DNA of 34,477 nt from a bacterium (GCA_030432155.1 JAUIHQ010000007.1:1-34477); one strand, 5' to 3'. Positions 1 through 6,957 are shown, numbered from the stretch's first letter. Notes: a model not told the origin generated them from the sequence alone. Numbers and translations: made by a program.

Positions 1-1
1 T

Positions 2-382
2 CTGCTGACCGGTATCCGCGTACCGCGGGTTGACCCTCCCGCCGCCTTCGCCTATGCCAAGCAGACTCGCACCGGGGCCGACTTCAGCCAGATGACCGCA
101 GCCTGCGTGTTGACGGTTGCGGAGGGAAAGATTGAATCGGTGAAGCTCGCGGCCGGCGGCGGAATTCCCATGCCGAAGCGCCTCGTGGACGTCGAAGCGT
201 CACTGACCGGGATCCGGGCGGGAGAGAAAGCGGTGCGCGAGGCGGTGGAAGCATCGGCCTCGACCGTCTCCTTCCGTTCGGTGGAAGGTTTTTCGGCGGA
301 GTATATCGCGCGGTTGGGCGCGGTGATTCTCGGCGATGTCGTGATCGCTGCCTGTACCGCGTCGAAAGGAGGTGCGGAATGA
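2..382 (+). CDS. Molybdenum hydroxylase FAD-binding subunit, C-terminal part
   Basis: This is the end of a medium (FAD) subunit of a xanthine dehydrogenase/CO dehydrogenase-family enzyme; the start lies before the window. The frame is open from base 2 and reads through a segment typical of the C-terminal domain of these flavoproteins (AYAKQTRTGADFSQ, then a beta-rich stretch with KLAAGGGIPMPKRL). The subunit passes electrons from the 2Fe-2S clusters to FAD and on to NAD or another acceptor in the cytoplasm. Its stop codon overlaps the start of the 2Fe-2S subunit by four bases (ATGA, 379-382), so the two are translationally coupled. A ribosome binding site for the next gene (AAGGAGG, 366-372) lies inside its last codons. 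The FAD-binding N-terminal domain cannot be seen. Confidence 0.85.
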   Translation: MLTGIRVPRVDPPAAFAYAKQTRTGADFSQMTAACVLTVAEGKIESVKLAAGGGIPMPKRLVDVEASLTGIRAGEKAVREAVEASASTVSFRSVEGFSAEYIARLGAVILGDVVIAACTASKGGAE

Positions 383-849
383 ACCGAACCATTTCCTGTA
401 CGATCAATGGAACGGAACGAACGCTGGAGGTCGAGCCTTCGGAGAAACTTTCCTCCCTGATGCGCCGACTCGGTCTCAAGAGCGTGAAGGTCGGCTGCAA
501 CGAGGGTTGCTGCGGCACCTGCACGGTGCTCGTGGATGGACGGACGGTTTACAGTTGTCTTGCCTATGCCGCCTCGGTCGACGGCCGCAACGTCCGTACG
601 GTGGAGCATCTCGGCAGTATCGACCGTCCCAATCCGATTCAGCAGGCGCTGGCTGACGAAGGTGCGGTCCAGTGCGGGTTCTGCATCCCCGCCATGGTCC
701 TGTCCGCCGAGGAGCTGCTGGAAAAGAATCCCCGGCCCACCGCGGACGAGATGCGGAAGCACCTCGACGGCAACCTCTGCCGCTGTACCGGGTATGAAAA
801 AATCGAAAGCGCGCTGATGAAGCTTGCCGGAAAAGAGGAGGACGTCTGA
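379..849 (+). CDS. Molybdenum hydroxylase 2Fe-2S subunit
   Basis: 156 residues, the usual length for the small iron-sulfur subunit. It carries two [2Fe-2S] clusters that link the molybdenum site to FAD. The N-terminal plant-ferredoxin-type cluster is set by Cys40, Cys45, Cys48 (GCNEGCCGTC) and Cys60. The second, alpha-helical cluster is set by Cys99 and Cys102 (QCGFC) and Cys134 and Cys136 (CRCTGY). All eight ligands are present, so the protein should be functional. It lies between the FAD subunit (4-base overlap) and the Mo subunit (1-base overlap, TGATG), giving the order FAD, FeS, Mo, which is the order seen in coxMSL-type operons. A strong Shine-Dalgarno (AAGGAGG) precedes the start. Confidence 0.95.
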   Translation: MNRTISCTINGTERTLEVEPSEKLSSLMRRLGLKSVKVGCNEGCCGTCTVLVDGRTVYSCLAYAASVDGRNVRTVEHLGSIDRPNPIQQALADEGAVQCGFCIPAMVLSAEELLEKNPRPTADEMRKHLDGNLCRCTGYEKIESALMKLAGKEEDV

Positions 850-3167
850 TGAAACGGAAGCACCAGGTTGTCGGCCACTCCGTCCGCAAGATCGACGCCC
901 TTTCGCTGGCCTGCGGCAAACCCATGTTCGTGCCCGACCTCGTCCCGCCGGGCGCCCTTCACGTGAAAATGCTGTGGAGTCCCCACGCCCACGCAAGGAT
1001 CACCTCGATCGACACCTCGGTCGCCGAGGCGATGCCGGGGGTGAAGCTGGTGCTGCACCACGGCAATGTGCCGCGCGTGGCCCATACCACCGCGGGGCAG
1101 GGGTTCCCCGAGCCGTCGCCCTACGATACCTTCATGTTCGACCACAAGGTCCGGTTTGTCGGCGACCGGGTCGCGGCGGTGATCGCCGAGACCCCGGAGC
1201 AGGCCGCCGCCGCGGTCGGGGCCATCAAGGTGGAGTACGACATCCTGGAGGCGGTTCTCGATCCCCATGATGCCGATCGCGAAGGCGCCCCGGTGATTCA
1301 CGACCAACCGGAAACCCACGTCCCGATTCCCGTGCCCTACGAACCGGAGAAGAACGTGGCCGCGCGGGTGGGGATGGATATCGGGTCGATCGATGACGCG
1401 ATGGCCGCGGCCGATGTTTCCCTTGATCACACCTACGCCACCCATTACGCCCAGCATGTCCCGATGGAGCCGCACGTTGCATTTGCCGAACCTGCGAACG
1501 ACGGGCGCATCACCATCGTCACCAGCACCCAGGTTCCGTTTCACGTACGGCGCATCATCGCCCAGACCCTTGAGATTCCGGTGAGACAGCTCCGGGTGAT
1601 CAAGCCGCGGATCGGCGGCGGGTTCGGGGTGAAGCAGGAGATCCTGCTCGAGGATGTGGTTGCGCTCGGTGCGATACGGACCGGCCGCCCGGTGTACTGG
1701 AAATACACCCGGGCCGAGGAATTCATCAGCGCCCGCACTCGGCATCCCATCGAGACCCGGCTCCGCATGGCCGCCACGAAAGACGGCGTGGTGACCGGGA
1801 TCGGGATGGACTGCCTCTCCAACACCGGGGCCTACGGCTCCCATGCCCTGACCGTGGTCTGCAACGCCGGCAGCAAAATGCTGCCCCTGTACCGGTCGCC
1901 CAACATTCACTTCACCGGGACCGCGGTCTATACCAACCTGCCGGTCGGCGGGGCCTACCGCGGTTACGGCGCCACCCAGTCGTCGCTTGCCGTCGAGTGC
2001 ATGGTGGATGAGCTGGCGGAGAAGCTGGGGATGGATCCGCTGCAGTTCCGCTTGAAGAATCACATCCGCAGCGGCGAGACCTCCCCGGTATTCCGCGCCC
2101 TTGGCGAGGGCAAGGCCGGGGTTGAGCAGTCGATCGGAAGCTGCAAGCTCGAACAGTGCATCAAACTCGGGGCGAAGGAGATCGGCTGGCGACGGCGCGG
2201 CCGGCCCGAAAACAAGAAGGGCCGGTACCGGACCGGGATCGGGATGGCGGCGTTGATGCAGGGCTCGAGCATTCCCGAGATCGATATGGGCGCGGCCTCG
2301 ATCAAGATGAACGAGGACGGTTCCTTCAACCTGCTCATGGGGGCTACCGATCTCGGGACCGGCAGCGATACCGTGCTCGGCCAGATTGCGGCCGAAGCCC
2401 TGAGCACCACCATCGACAAAATCCTGGTCTACAGCTCCGACACCGACATGACCCCGTTCGATGTCGGCGCCTATGCCTCCAGCACCACCTACCTCAGCGG
2501 GTCCGCGGTGCGGAACTGCGCGGAGAAGGTGCGGAAGCAGATCCTCAAGGTCGCGGCCTCCATGCTGGACTGCAAGGTCGGCGAGCTCGCGATCGCAGAT
2601 GCGATGGTCGCAAAGAAGGACGGCACGGCATCCGTATCCTTTGCCGACGTGGCCACCCACTCCATGTACGCCTCCGACCAGCATCAGATTGGCGACATGT
2701 CCTCCCACATCACTCACAAGTCGCCGCCCCCGTTCTCCGCCCATTTTGCCGAGGTGGAGGTGGATACCTGGACCGGGGCGGTCAAGGTGCTGAACTACGT
2801 GGCCGCCGTCGACTGCGGGACCGCCATCAATCCGAAGCTGGCTGAGGGCCAGACCGAGGGCGGGGTGCTGAACGGCATCAGCTTCGCCCTGACCGAGGAC
2901 TACCGGTTCAACAGCCGCGGGGTCATGCAGAACGCATCCCTGATGCATTACAAGATCTTCTCCATGCGCGACAAACCCCCGATCAAAACCATACTCGTGC
3001 CGAGTTACGAGAAGACCGGCCCGTTCGGGGCCAAGAGCGTATCCGAGATATGCATCAACGGCCCCATCCCCGCCATCGCCAACGCAATCTACAACGCAAC
3101 CGGCGTCCGCCTGTACCGCTCCCCCTTCACCGCGGAAACAGTGTGGCGGGCGTTGGCGGAGGGATGA
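849..3167 (+). CDS. Molybdenum hydroxylase large (molybdopterin-binding) subunit
   Basis: 772 residues, a full-length catalytic subunit of the xanthine dehydrogenase family. It binds the molybdopterin cofactor and hydroxylates its substrate with water as oxygen source. Visible motifs are the cofactor-binding GGGFGVK (about 256-262), GGAYRGYG (Arg371 region) and the C-terminal GPFGAKSVSE, where Glu733 matches the catalytic glutamate of the family. AYRGYG resembles the AFRGFG of xanthine/aldehyde-type enzymes and not the Cys-containing AYRCSFR loop of true CO dehydrogenase, so CO oxidation is unlikely. The substrate (purine, aldehyde or aromatic) cannot be told from sequence. It is the last gene of the operon; no maturation gene (XdhC/CoxF type) follows within the window. 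Confidence 0.93.
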   Translation: MKRKHQVVGHSVRKIDALSLACGKPMFVPDLVPPGALHVKMLWSPHAHARITSIDTSVAEAMPGVKLVLHHGNVPRVAHTTAGQGFPEPSPYDTFMFDHKVRFVGDRVAAVIAETPEQAAAAVGAIKVEYDILEAVLDPHDADREGAPVIHDQPETHVPIPVPYEPEKNVAARVGMDIGSIDDAMAAADVSLDHTYATHYAQHVPMEPHVAFAEPANDGRITIVTSTQVPFHVRRIIAQTLEIPVRQLRVIKPRIGGGFGVKQEILLEDVVALGAIRTGRPVYWKYTRAEEFISARTRHPIETRLRMAATKDGVVTGIGMDCLSNTGAYGSHALTVVCNAGSKMLPLYRSPNIHFTGTAVYTNLPVGGAYRGYGATQSSLAVECMVDELAEKLGMDPLQFRLKNHIRSGETSPVFRALGEGKAGVEQSIGSCKLEQCIKLGAKEIGWRRRGRPENKKGRYRTGIGMAALMQGSSIPEIDMGAASIKMNEDGSFNLLMGATDLGTGSDTVLGQIAAEALSTTIDKILVYSSDTDMTPFDVGAYASSTTYLSGSAVRNCAEKVRKQILKVAASMLDCKVGELAIADAMVAKKDGTASVSFADVATHSMYASDQHQIGDMSSHITHKSPPPFSAHFAEVEVDTWTGAVKVLNYVAAVDCGTAINPKLAEGQTEGGVLNGISFALTEDYRFNSRGVMQNASLMHYKIFSMRDKPPIKTILVPSYEKTGPFGAKSVSEICINGPIPAIANAIYNATGVRLYRSPFTAETVWRALAEG

Positions 3168-3286
3168 AGGCGGAAGTATGAAGGATGAAAGGCCGGTAGG
3201 GCGGCCGCCGCGAGTGGACGACAAAGATTGGGACAAAGGTCCCGACAAAGTTTTTCGAAACCCCCGATTCTTGTCGATTCCTTTGG

Positions 3287-3317
3287 CCTCCCCGGAGGGG
3301 CAACCTCCCGGTTGCCC
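3287..3317. repeat. Two-hairpin dispersed repeat, copy A
   Basis: The unit joins a GC palindrome (here CCTCCCCGGAGGGG) to a stem-loop GGGCAACCTCCCGGTTGCCC with an 8-base stem. Near-identical copies lie at 17707-17737 and 17783-17813. It may serve as a REP-like element or a transcript-end hairpin. Confidence 0.8.
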
Positions 3318-3577
3318 GCAGACTGTTGAAAAACCCTCCGGAACGATCTTTCAAGCGTACCTATCATCATCAGTGACAATCGTTGGAGGCACGGTGCCCT
3401 CACCGTGCATATGTGCATCTTCGCCATGAAAAGGATCGTCATCCCCGGTGGGGGCATCCGCCTTCGCGCCTGGCGCTGCGGCGAGACGCCGCCGGGGCTC
3501 CATCAACTTGTATGTGTGCGTGATTCAGCCCGGTGATATGTTTTTCAACAGCCTCGGGGCAAGCTCCCGGTTGCCCG
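3299..3577. repeat. Imperfect inverted repeat arms around a ~205-base core
   Basis: Bases 3299-3334 and 3540-3577 are inverted relative to each other. Each arm pairs a GGGCAAC/GTTGCCC hairpin with the word CTGTTGAAAAAC (3323-3334), whose exact reverse complement is at 3540-3551. The core between the arms has no gene. The arrangement could be a decayed small non-autonomous element, but no target-site duplication was identified. Confidence 0.5.
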
Positions 3578-3580
3578 CGG

Positions 3581-3714
3581 GGGAGGGGATCGGGTGTTTG
3601 CGCGGTTGTTCGTAAGGGAAGAGAACCACGGAGATCCCAGAGGTACAATCCCGCCCACCCCCTCGTAATCGTAATCATAATCCTCATCTTAATCGAAGAA
3701 GATCAGGGTCGGGA
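3581..3714. repeat. Long direct repeat, copy 1
   Basis: Runs from GGGAGGGGATCGGGTG to GAAGAAGATCAGGGTCGGGA and matches 4711-4838 nearly base for base (for example GCGCGGTTGTTCGTA then GGGAAGAGAACCACGGAGAT in both). The copies differ mainly in the number and form of AATC/CTCATC-type units near their end. The same orientation makes the ~1.1 kb between them a potential deletion or duplication interval. Confidence 0.85.
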
Positions 3715-3813
3715 GTAAGGGTCAGGATCATGATCTTCAGACCCGCGGCATATAGTTGAAGTCGTGCTTATTCGTCCCAAATGCTGTTGAGAGCGCGGGG
3801 TGGCGCAGCCACT

Positions 3814-4071
3814 CTACAGATGGAGTATCCGCCAGTCACCGGAAGACTCAGAAGTCATTTCGACACCTTTCGGCCCGAGGATGCCCATCGCGAGATAATC
3901 CATGGCCCATCCGTGCATATTCTTTGGAGGCGGCCGTCCGAAATACTCTTCAAAAGTTTCTACAGAACCTTCATAGCTGATGGGAGAATGAGCCATGTCG
4001 GATTCGAACTCGGCCCGGGCAATGACGACATCTCCATTCGGAAATCGGTAGGTATTCTTGAACGTCTTCAT
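3814..4071 (-). CDS. Unknown small protein (85 aa)
   Basis: I do not recognise this protein. It is 85 residues, acidic to neutral, with no signal peptide, membrane helix or cysteine motif; it contains the turn-rich string YFGRPPPKNMHGWAMDY. It is likely a real gene because a good Shine-Dalgarno (TTGAGGAG) sits five to six bases before its ATG. It lies about 60 bases downstream of the truncated cas9 start, on the same strand, and both lie between the two copies of the long direct repeat. Its base composition, like that of the surrounding 3.75-4.5 kb region, looks lower in GC than the flanks, consistent with acquired DNA. No function should be assigned. Confidence 0.6.
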   Translation of the reverse strand: MKTFKNTYRFPNGDVVIARAEFESDMAHSPISYEGSVETFEEYFGRPPPKNMHGWAMDYLAMGILGPKGVEMTSESSGDWRILHL

Positions 4072-4130
4072 TTGTACTCCTCAAAGATCCTCAAGACTGA
4101 AAAGAGCATCGCCGAAATTGTTCTGTCACA

Positions 4131-4247
4131 CTACGTGAATAAAAGTATGACCCCTTTCTTCAGCAGGGACGTCCGAGTGCCGTTGCGTTCAATGAGTGCC
4201 CAGCCAATGCTGTTGGTTCCAAGGTCAAGACCAAGCGTTTTGATCAT
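4131..4247 (-). pseudogene. Truncated cas9 (N-terminal RuvC-I stub)
   Basis: On the minus strand a 38-codon frame starts with ATG at 4247 and reads MIKT then LGLDLGTNSIGWALIE, followed by a short divergent stretch and LLKKGVILLF, ending in TAG at 4131. LGLDLGTNSIGWAL is the RuvC-I motif that opens many Cas9 proteins (catalytic Asp at residue 8), and the next KKGV-hydrophobic step matches the second strand of type II-C Cas9 starts. A ribosome binding site (CGGAGG, about seven bases before the ATG) is intact. Everything after about residue 36 of Cas9 is missing: no bridge helix, HNH or later RuvC motif is found in any frame around it. No cas1, cas2 or CRISPR array is seen in the window. This is a relic; whether the stub is still expressed is unknown. 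Confidence 0.8.
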
Positions 4248-4584
4248 TTCTATGCCTCCGGTGAAGATTGATGAGGCATGATAGGCAGGGCGTCGTTGCG
4301 TGAAAAGCAAACTTAGCGGCGCCGATTGTTTCCATGAGTGAGTCTCTTCACGACGGGCAAGCAGTCTGTGTGGATCATCCCTGATAGCGATTTAACATAT
4401 CATGCCCCCTATGTCGTGGTAGGTCCATGTATGCGCTGCAATATATCGTGATGGCATACAACATGCCGGTGGTCATCGTGTCGGTAAATTCCCGATGCTG
4501 GAATGGGAAAAGATATAAAATTATGTCGGCTCGCGGGGCCGCTCGCCCTCCCGGGTGGATGATCGAGACACGTGACCACCACCA
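4248..4584. other. AT-richer non-coding stretch upstream of the cas9 stub
   Basis: No gene supported. It is visibly lower in GC than the flanks, mainly 4380-4530. It holds an inverted repeat TGTATGC (4428-4434) / GCATACA (4454-4460) and a short hairpin GGCAT-ACAAC-ATGCC (4453-4467). Being upstream of a cas9 start, it is where a tracrRNA or leader would be expected, but I could not identify an anti-repeat. Confidence 0.45.
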
Positions 4585-4726
4585 ACCCGATCCCCTCCCG
4601 CGGAGGGGTGCCCGGAAGGGCGGGGTGGGTTTTGGGGTTGGCGGAAACATGCCGGTTATGCGGAACGAACGACCCACCCCGTCTCCGCTTGCGCGGAGCC
4701 ACCCCTCCGGGGGAGGGGATCGGGTG
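4585..4726. repeat. Large imperfect inverted repeat
   Basis: Left arm 4585-4630 (CCCGATCCCCTCCCGCGGAG onward, ending GGGGTGGGT) pairs with right arm 4671-4726 (ACCCACCCCG onward, ending GGGAGGGGATCGGG). The right arm runs into copy 2 of the long direct repeat. The arms would form a long GC-rich stem around a ~40-base loop. No ORF inside looks real. Confidence 0.7.
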
Positions 4727-4838
4727 GTTGCGCGGTTGTTCGTACGGGAAGAGAACCACGGAGATCCCAGCAGTACAATCCCGCCCATCTCCTCGTAATC
4801 CTCATCCTCATCCTCATCGAAGAAGATCAGGGTCGGGA
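4711..4838. repeat. Long direct repeat, copy 2
   Basis: Second copy of the repeat at 3581-3714. It is a few bases shorter because the low-complexity tail has a different number of CTCATC/AATC units. Confidence 0.85.
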
Positions 4839-5078
4839 TGATGAGGCGGTGTGATCGCTATTAAGGTCGCAAATCTGATTCTTCCAGAGAAAGCCCGCAT
4901 AGCGCACGAATCATCACGAATCCGGGGTGGGCTTGAGCGGAACACATGCCGTCGTTGCTGATGAGGTCATGTTCGGATCTCGTTCTCTTCTTTGTGCCTC
5001 GCAGGACTCGGCGAAGGCGCTTCGTTGTCTCCTCGCGATCGATCCTGTTTCCGCAGCGGAGGCTGGAGTGGCGCCCGT
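4839..5078. other. Short non-coding stretch after hipT
   Basis: Between the direct repeat and the end of the kinase gene. Frames here are out of phase with any recognised family and no terminator hairpin with a T-run was found. Confidence 0.4.
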
Positions 5079-6056
5079 TCACGGGGCGAGGGCGTTTAAA
5101 CGATCCTCGTACCGTCTCAGATAGTCCTTGCACGCTTCGGCGCTGAGGAAGCTACGCTCGACGAGTTGACGCACCTCGTCCAGCTTTTCTGAAAAGCGGT
5201 CGATGAGCGTACCGGCAAAGTCCGAATTCATCCCGAACTTCCCGGCGAGCAGCAGGAAATCTTCGCGGCCCGGGAAGCCGTTATTCTGAAAGAAGGCGGT
5301 ATCGTCGTCGGTAAACAGATCCAGCGCGCAGCGTGCTTCGTTGGGCATATGCAGGGATGTACAGAGCAGATCATAGGCGGGCGTCAGCAGGTAGTCGCGC
5401 ATCGGACTCTGGTGCAGCGAGAAGTTCTTGAGGTGCGCATCGCCGTTCGACACCGCGTAGTTGAACAGGTGCCTCAAGTACAACTTTTCCAGCTCAACCC
5501 GGGCCGCGGAGCAGAATCGGCGAAGCAGCACGCCGGTTTCTTCCATGGTCGCGTCGTACTTATAGTTTCGGCCGTGCGTTTCCTCGCTTCGGTTGGACAA
5601 CTGGCAGAAGTCTTCCTGCGGAATCTTCGTCCCATCCGCCGCCCGGTCAAACCGCCGGACCAGGTAGGCGGGTTCCCCATCCTTCAACTCAACCAGGGCG
5701 CACGGCGGAGTCGCGATGCCGAATACCTGGGACGCGATCTGCATTGTGACATGCTCGTTCGCCGGGACATCTTCCCGGAACGCAAGGGAGGGGATCGAGG
5801 GAATCGGCTTCAGGATGAACTCGCCGTCGCTCGTGGCAGGCAAAAGTTTCCCCCGCTCGAACCTGAGCGACAGCTTGTCTTGAATGCCCGATATCGAGAG
5901 ATGTTCCGCATCTTCGGCGCGGCGCGTGATGATCTGATCATGGGTGATATCCAGCCGATGCGGCAAGGACCGTTTTCCGCCGGACAGCCGGCGCGCCGCC
6001 GCAGGTGCATACCCGTCCCGCTCGATGGTTCTGAGGGTGGATCGGCAGCAGGGCAT
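5079..6056 (-). CDS. hipT: HipT-like serine/threonine kinase toxin
   Basis: 325 residues, a HipA-fold kinase without the usual N-terminal HipA subdomain, which is a separate gene just upstream. Key features in order: a Gly-rich loop with SISGIQDKL (Ser54-Ile-Ser56), GEFILKP, NEHVTMQIA, YLVRRFDR, the catalytic loop NGDAHLKN (Asp206) and the metal-binding PAYD (Asp229). In the described HipBST system the paired serines of an SIS motif are autophosphorylated and the kinase targets tryptophanyl-tRNA synthetase; the target here is inferred by analogy only. The start overlaps the hipS stop by one base (TGATG). All catalytic residues are present, so it should be active unless held in check. It lies last in the order hipB-hipS-hipT. 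Confidence 0.9.
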   Translation of the reverse strand: MPCCRSTLRTIERDGYAPAAARRLSGGKRSLPHRLDITHDQIITRRAEDAEHLSISGIQDKLSLRFERGKLLPATSDGEFILKPIPSIPSLAFREDVPANEHVTMQIASQVFGIATPPCALVELKDGEPAYLVRRFDRAADGTKIPQEDFCQLSNRSEETHGRNYKYDATMEETGVLLRRFCSAARVELEKLYLRHLFNYAVSNGDAHLKNFSLHQSPMRDYLLTPAYDLLCTSLHMPNEARCALDLFTDDDTAFFQNNGFPGREDFLLLAGKFGMNSDFAGTLIDRFSEKLDEVRQLVERSFLSAEACKDYLRRYEDRLNALAP

Positions 6057-6379
6057 CAGCCGTGCTCCTCATGAACGGTCACCGCGCCGACCGTGTCGTC
6101 ACCGGCGGTCCGAATGAGCCGTCCGAAATGATCCTCTTCATCCAGCTTCAGCTTGCGGCACTGTTCCTCCTTCAATGCGCCTTCAGCCAGCAGGCCGAAG
6201 AAGAAAGGAAAGAGGACCCTGGATTCCATCGGTTCGCTCCGCCTGGGAATCGTCAGGCTGATCCCAGGGGCGTCGGGGTCGGCGAGGTATTCCGGGAGGT
6301 AGGTGAAGCGATACCCCTCCTCCGTCTCTTCCAGGATCCCGGCCGGCCTCCGATTGAACTGAACGAGCGCCCTACGCAT
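6056..6379 (-). CDS. hipS: HipS-like protein (HipA N-terminal subdomain)
   Basis: 107 residues matching the separate N-subdomain 1 of HipA kinases, with the hallmark Y-L-x-x-P-x-x-x-SLTIP core (YLADPDAPGISLTIP) and FPFFFGLLAEG. In classical HipA this domain is fused to the kinase; as a stand-alone gene of this length it matches HipS of HipBST modules, where it is the antitoxin that blocks the kinase. It overlaps hipB by eight bases and hipT by one, so the three are one transcriptional and translational unit. The split is not a sequencing frameshift: each part has its own start, and HipT has a proper leading segment before its SIS loop. Confidence 0.88.
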   Translation of the reverse strand: MRRALVQFNRRPAGILEETEEGYRFTYLPEYLADPDAPGISLTIPRRSEPMESRVLFPFFFGLLAEGALKEEQCRKLKLDEEDHFGRLIRTAGDDTVGAVTVHEEHG

Positions 6380-6599
6380 CGTCTGCTCCGGACGGCAGCT
6401 CTTTCAGATTCGTCTGCAGCTCGAGGCCGAGGACATCCATGACCTTTTCAAGCGTCTGAAGGGTCGGGTTCCCTTTTCCTGATTCAAGGTCGCTCAGGGC
6501 ATGAACCGAAATCCCGGCGATCCGGGCCAGGTTGCGCTGATCGACCCCCAGCAGCTTCCGCCTCACGCGAATCGACTCTATGACGCCTGTAGTTTTCAT
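6372..6599 (-). CDS. hipB: HipB-like helix-turn-helix protein
   Basis: 75 residues with a Cro/CI (XRE) helix-turn-helix: VRRKLLGVDQRNLARIAGIS followed by LSDLESGKGNPTLQTLEKVMDVLGL. It should bind the operator of its own operon and bridge to the kinase complex. I chose the ATG at 6599 and not the one at 6671: the longer form adds a Cys-rich leader with no family resemblance, and a TATATT box lies just seven bases before the 6599 ATG, suggesting a leaderless message. It ends inside hipS with an eight-base overlap. Confidence 0.85.
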   Translation of the reverse strand: MKTTGVIESIRVRRKLLGVDQRNLARIAGISVHALSDLESGKGNPTLQTLEKVMDVLGLELQTNLKELPSGADDA

Positions 6600-6606
6600 T
6601 GAAGTA

Positions 6607-6635
6607 AATATATTTGGTAACACGGATCGATGCAA
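6607..6635 (-). promoter_or_regulatory. Candidate hipBST promoter
   Basis: On the minus strand TTGCAT (6635-6630), a 17-base spacer, then TATATT (6612-6607), seven bases before the hipB ATG. No Shine-Dalgarno fits between, so transcription would begin at or next to the start codon. Confidence 0.45.
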
Positions 6636-6760
6636 GCAGACTTGCTCACAAATATTCGTTATGATGAACATATCGCACTTAGCCGGAAGCTGAGGGGCAT
6701 ATTTTTATACTACATATTCATTATAATGAGTTTAGATGTTCCCTATCGCCTTCACGCGCC

Positions 6761-6827
6761 CGGCGGGCAGCGGAGTGCCCGCCCTACCCGATTGCGAAAG
6801 GTAGGGCGGGCACTCCGCTGCCCGCCG
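6761..6827. repeat. Perfect 28-base inverted repeat with 11-base loop
   Basis: Arms 6761-6788 and 6800-6827 are exact reverse complements (CGGCGGGCAGCGGAGTGCCC... and its mirror ...GGGCACTCCGCTGCCCGCCG). It lies between the divergent hipBST and vapBC modules. There is no T-run on either side, so it does not look like a simple terminator; a dispersed palindromic repeat or transposed hairpin is more likely. Confidence 0.9.
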
Positions 6828-6928
6828 CAGACGATGGCCCGACACGATCCGACATATCAACGACCCGCTGCACAAGAACTGGCCGCACGCCTCAGCGTCC
6901 CCAACAGGTTACGCCTCTCCACACGCCG

Positions 6929-6957
6929 TTGACGGAATGTTCCTATATGGCTATCTT
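6929..6957 (+). promoter_or_regulatory. Candidate vapBC promoter with direct repeats
   Basis: TTGACG (6929-6934), a 17-base spacer and TATCTT (6952-6957), six bases before the chosen vapB ATG. Two TGGCTAT direct repeats (6948-6954 and 6957-6963) overlap the -10 and the start and could be an autoregulatory site. Confidence 0.45.

Larger units (their letters stand above)
3168..3813. other. Non-coding, repeat-rich stretch
   Basis: No convincing gene is seen. The stretch holds a copy of a two-hairpin repeat (3287-3317), a second degenerate copy in inverted context (3552-3576), a small hairpin (CACGGTGCCC...TCACCGTG, about 3391-3408), and the first copy of a ~130-base direct repeat (3581-3714) that ends in an AATC-rich low-complexity run. 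Confidence 0.6.

Noticed and set aside
849-3167. CO dehydrogenase (coxL)
   Set aside because: The loop is AYRGYG; the Cys needed for the Mo-Cu site of form I CO dehydrogenase is missing.
639-3248. Long open frame on the minus strand opposite the Mo subunit
   Set aside because: It is a mirror of a strongly conserved gene on the plus strand in GC-rich DNA; its His/Gly/Asp/Val-rich translation has no family features.
3661-3706. AATC-rich run that at first glance resembles short tandem repeats of an array
   Set aside because: Units are 6 bases, irregular and without spacers; it is low-complexity sequence, not a CRISPR array.
3781-4281. 166-codon plus-strand frame over the cas9 stub
   Set aside because: It is antisense to the stub and the 85-residue gene, both of which have ribosome binding sites and, for the stub, a family match.
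4375-4788. Overlapping frames on both strands of the inverted-repeat region
   Set aside because: They run through the inverted repeat and direct repeat and share no protein features; no ribosome sites.
5079-6379. Split of hipA into two frames as a sequencing frameshift
   Set aside because: The downstream part has its own start with a TGATG junction, and its N-terminus and SIS loop fit stand-alone HipT.
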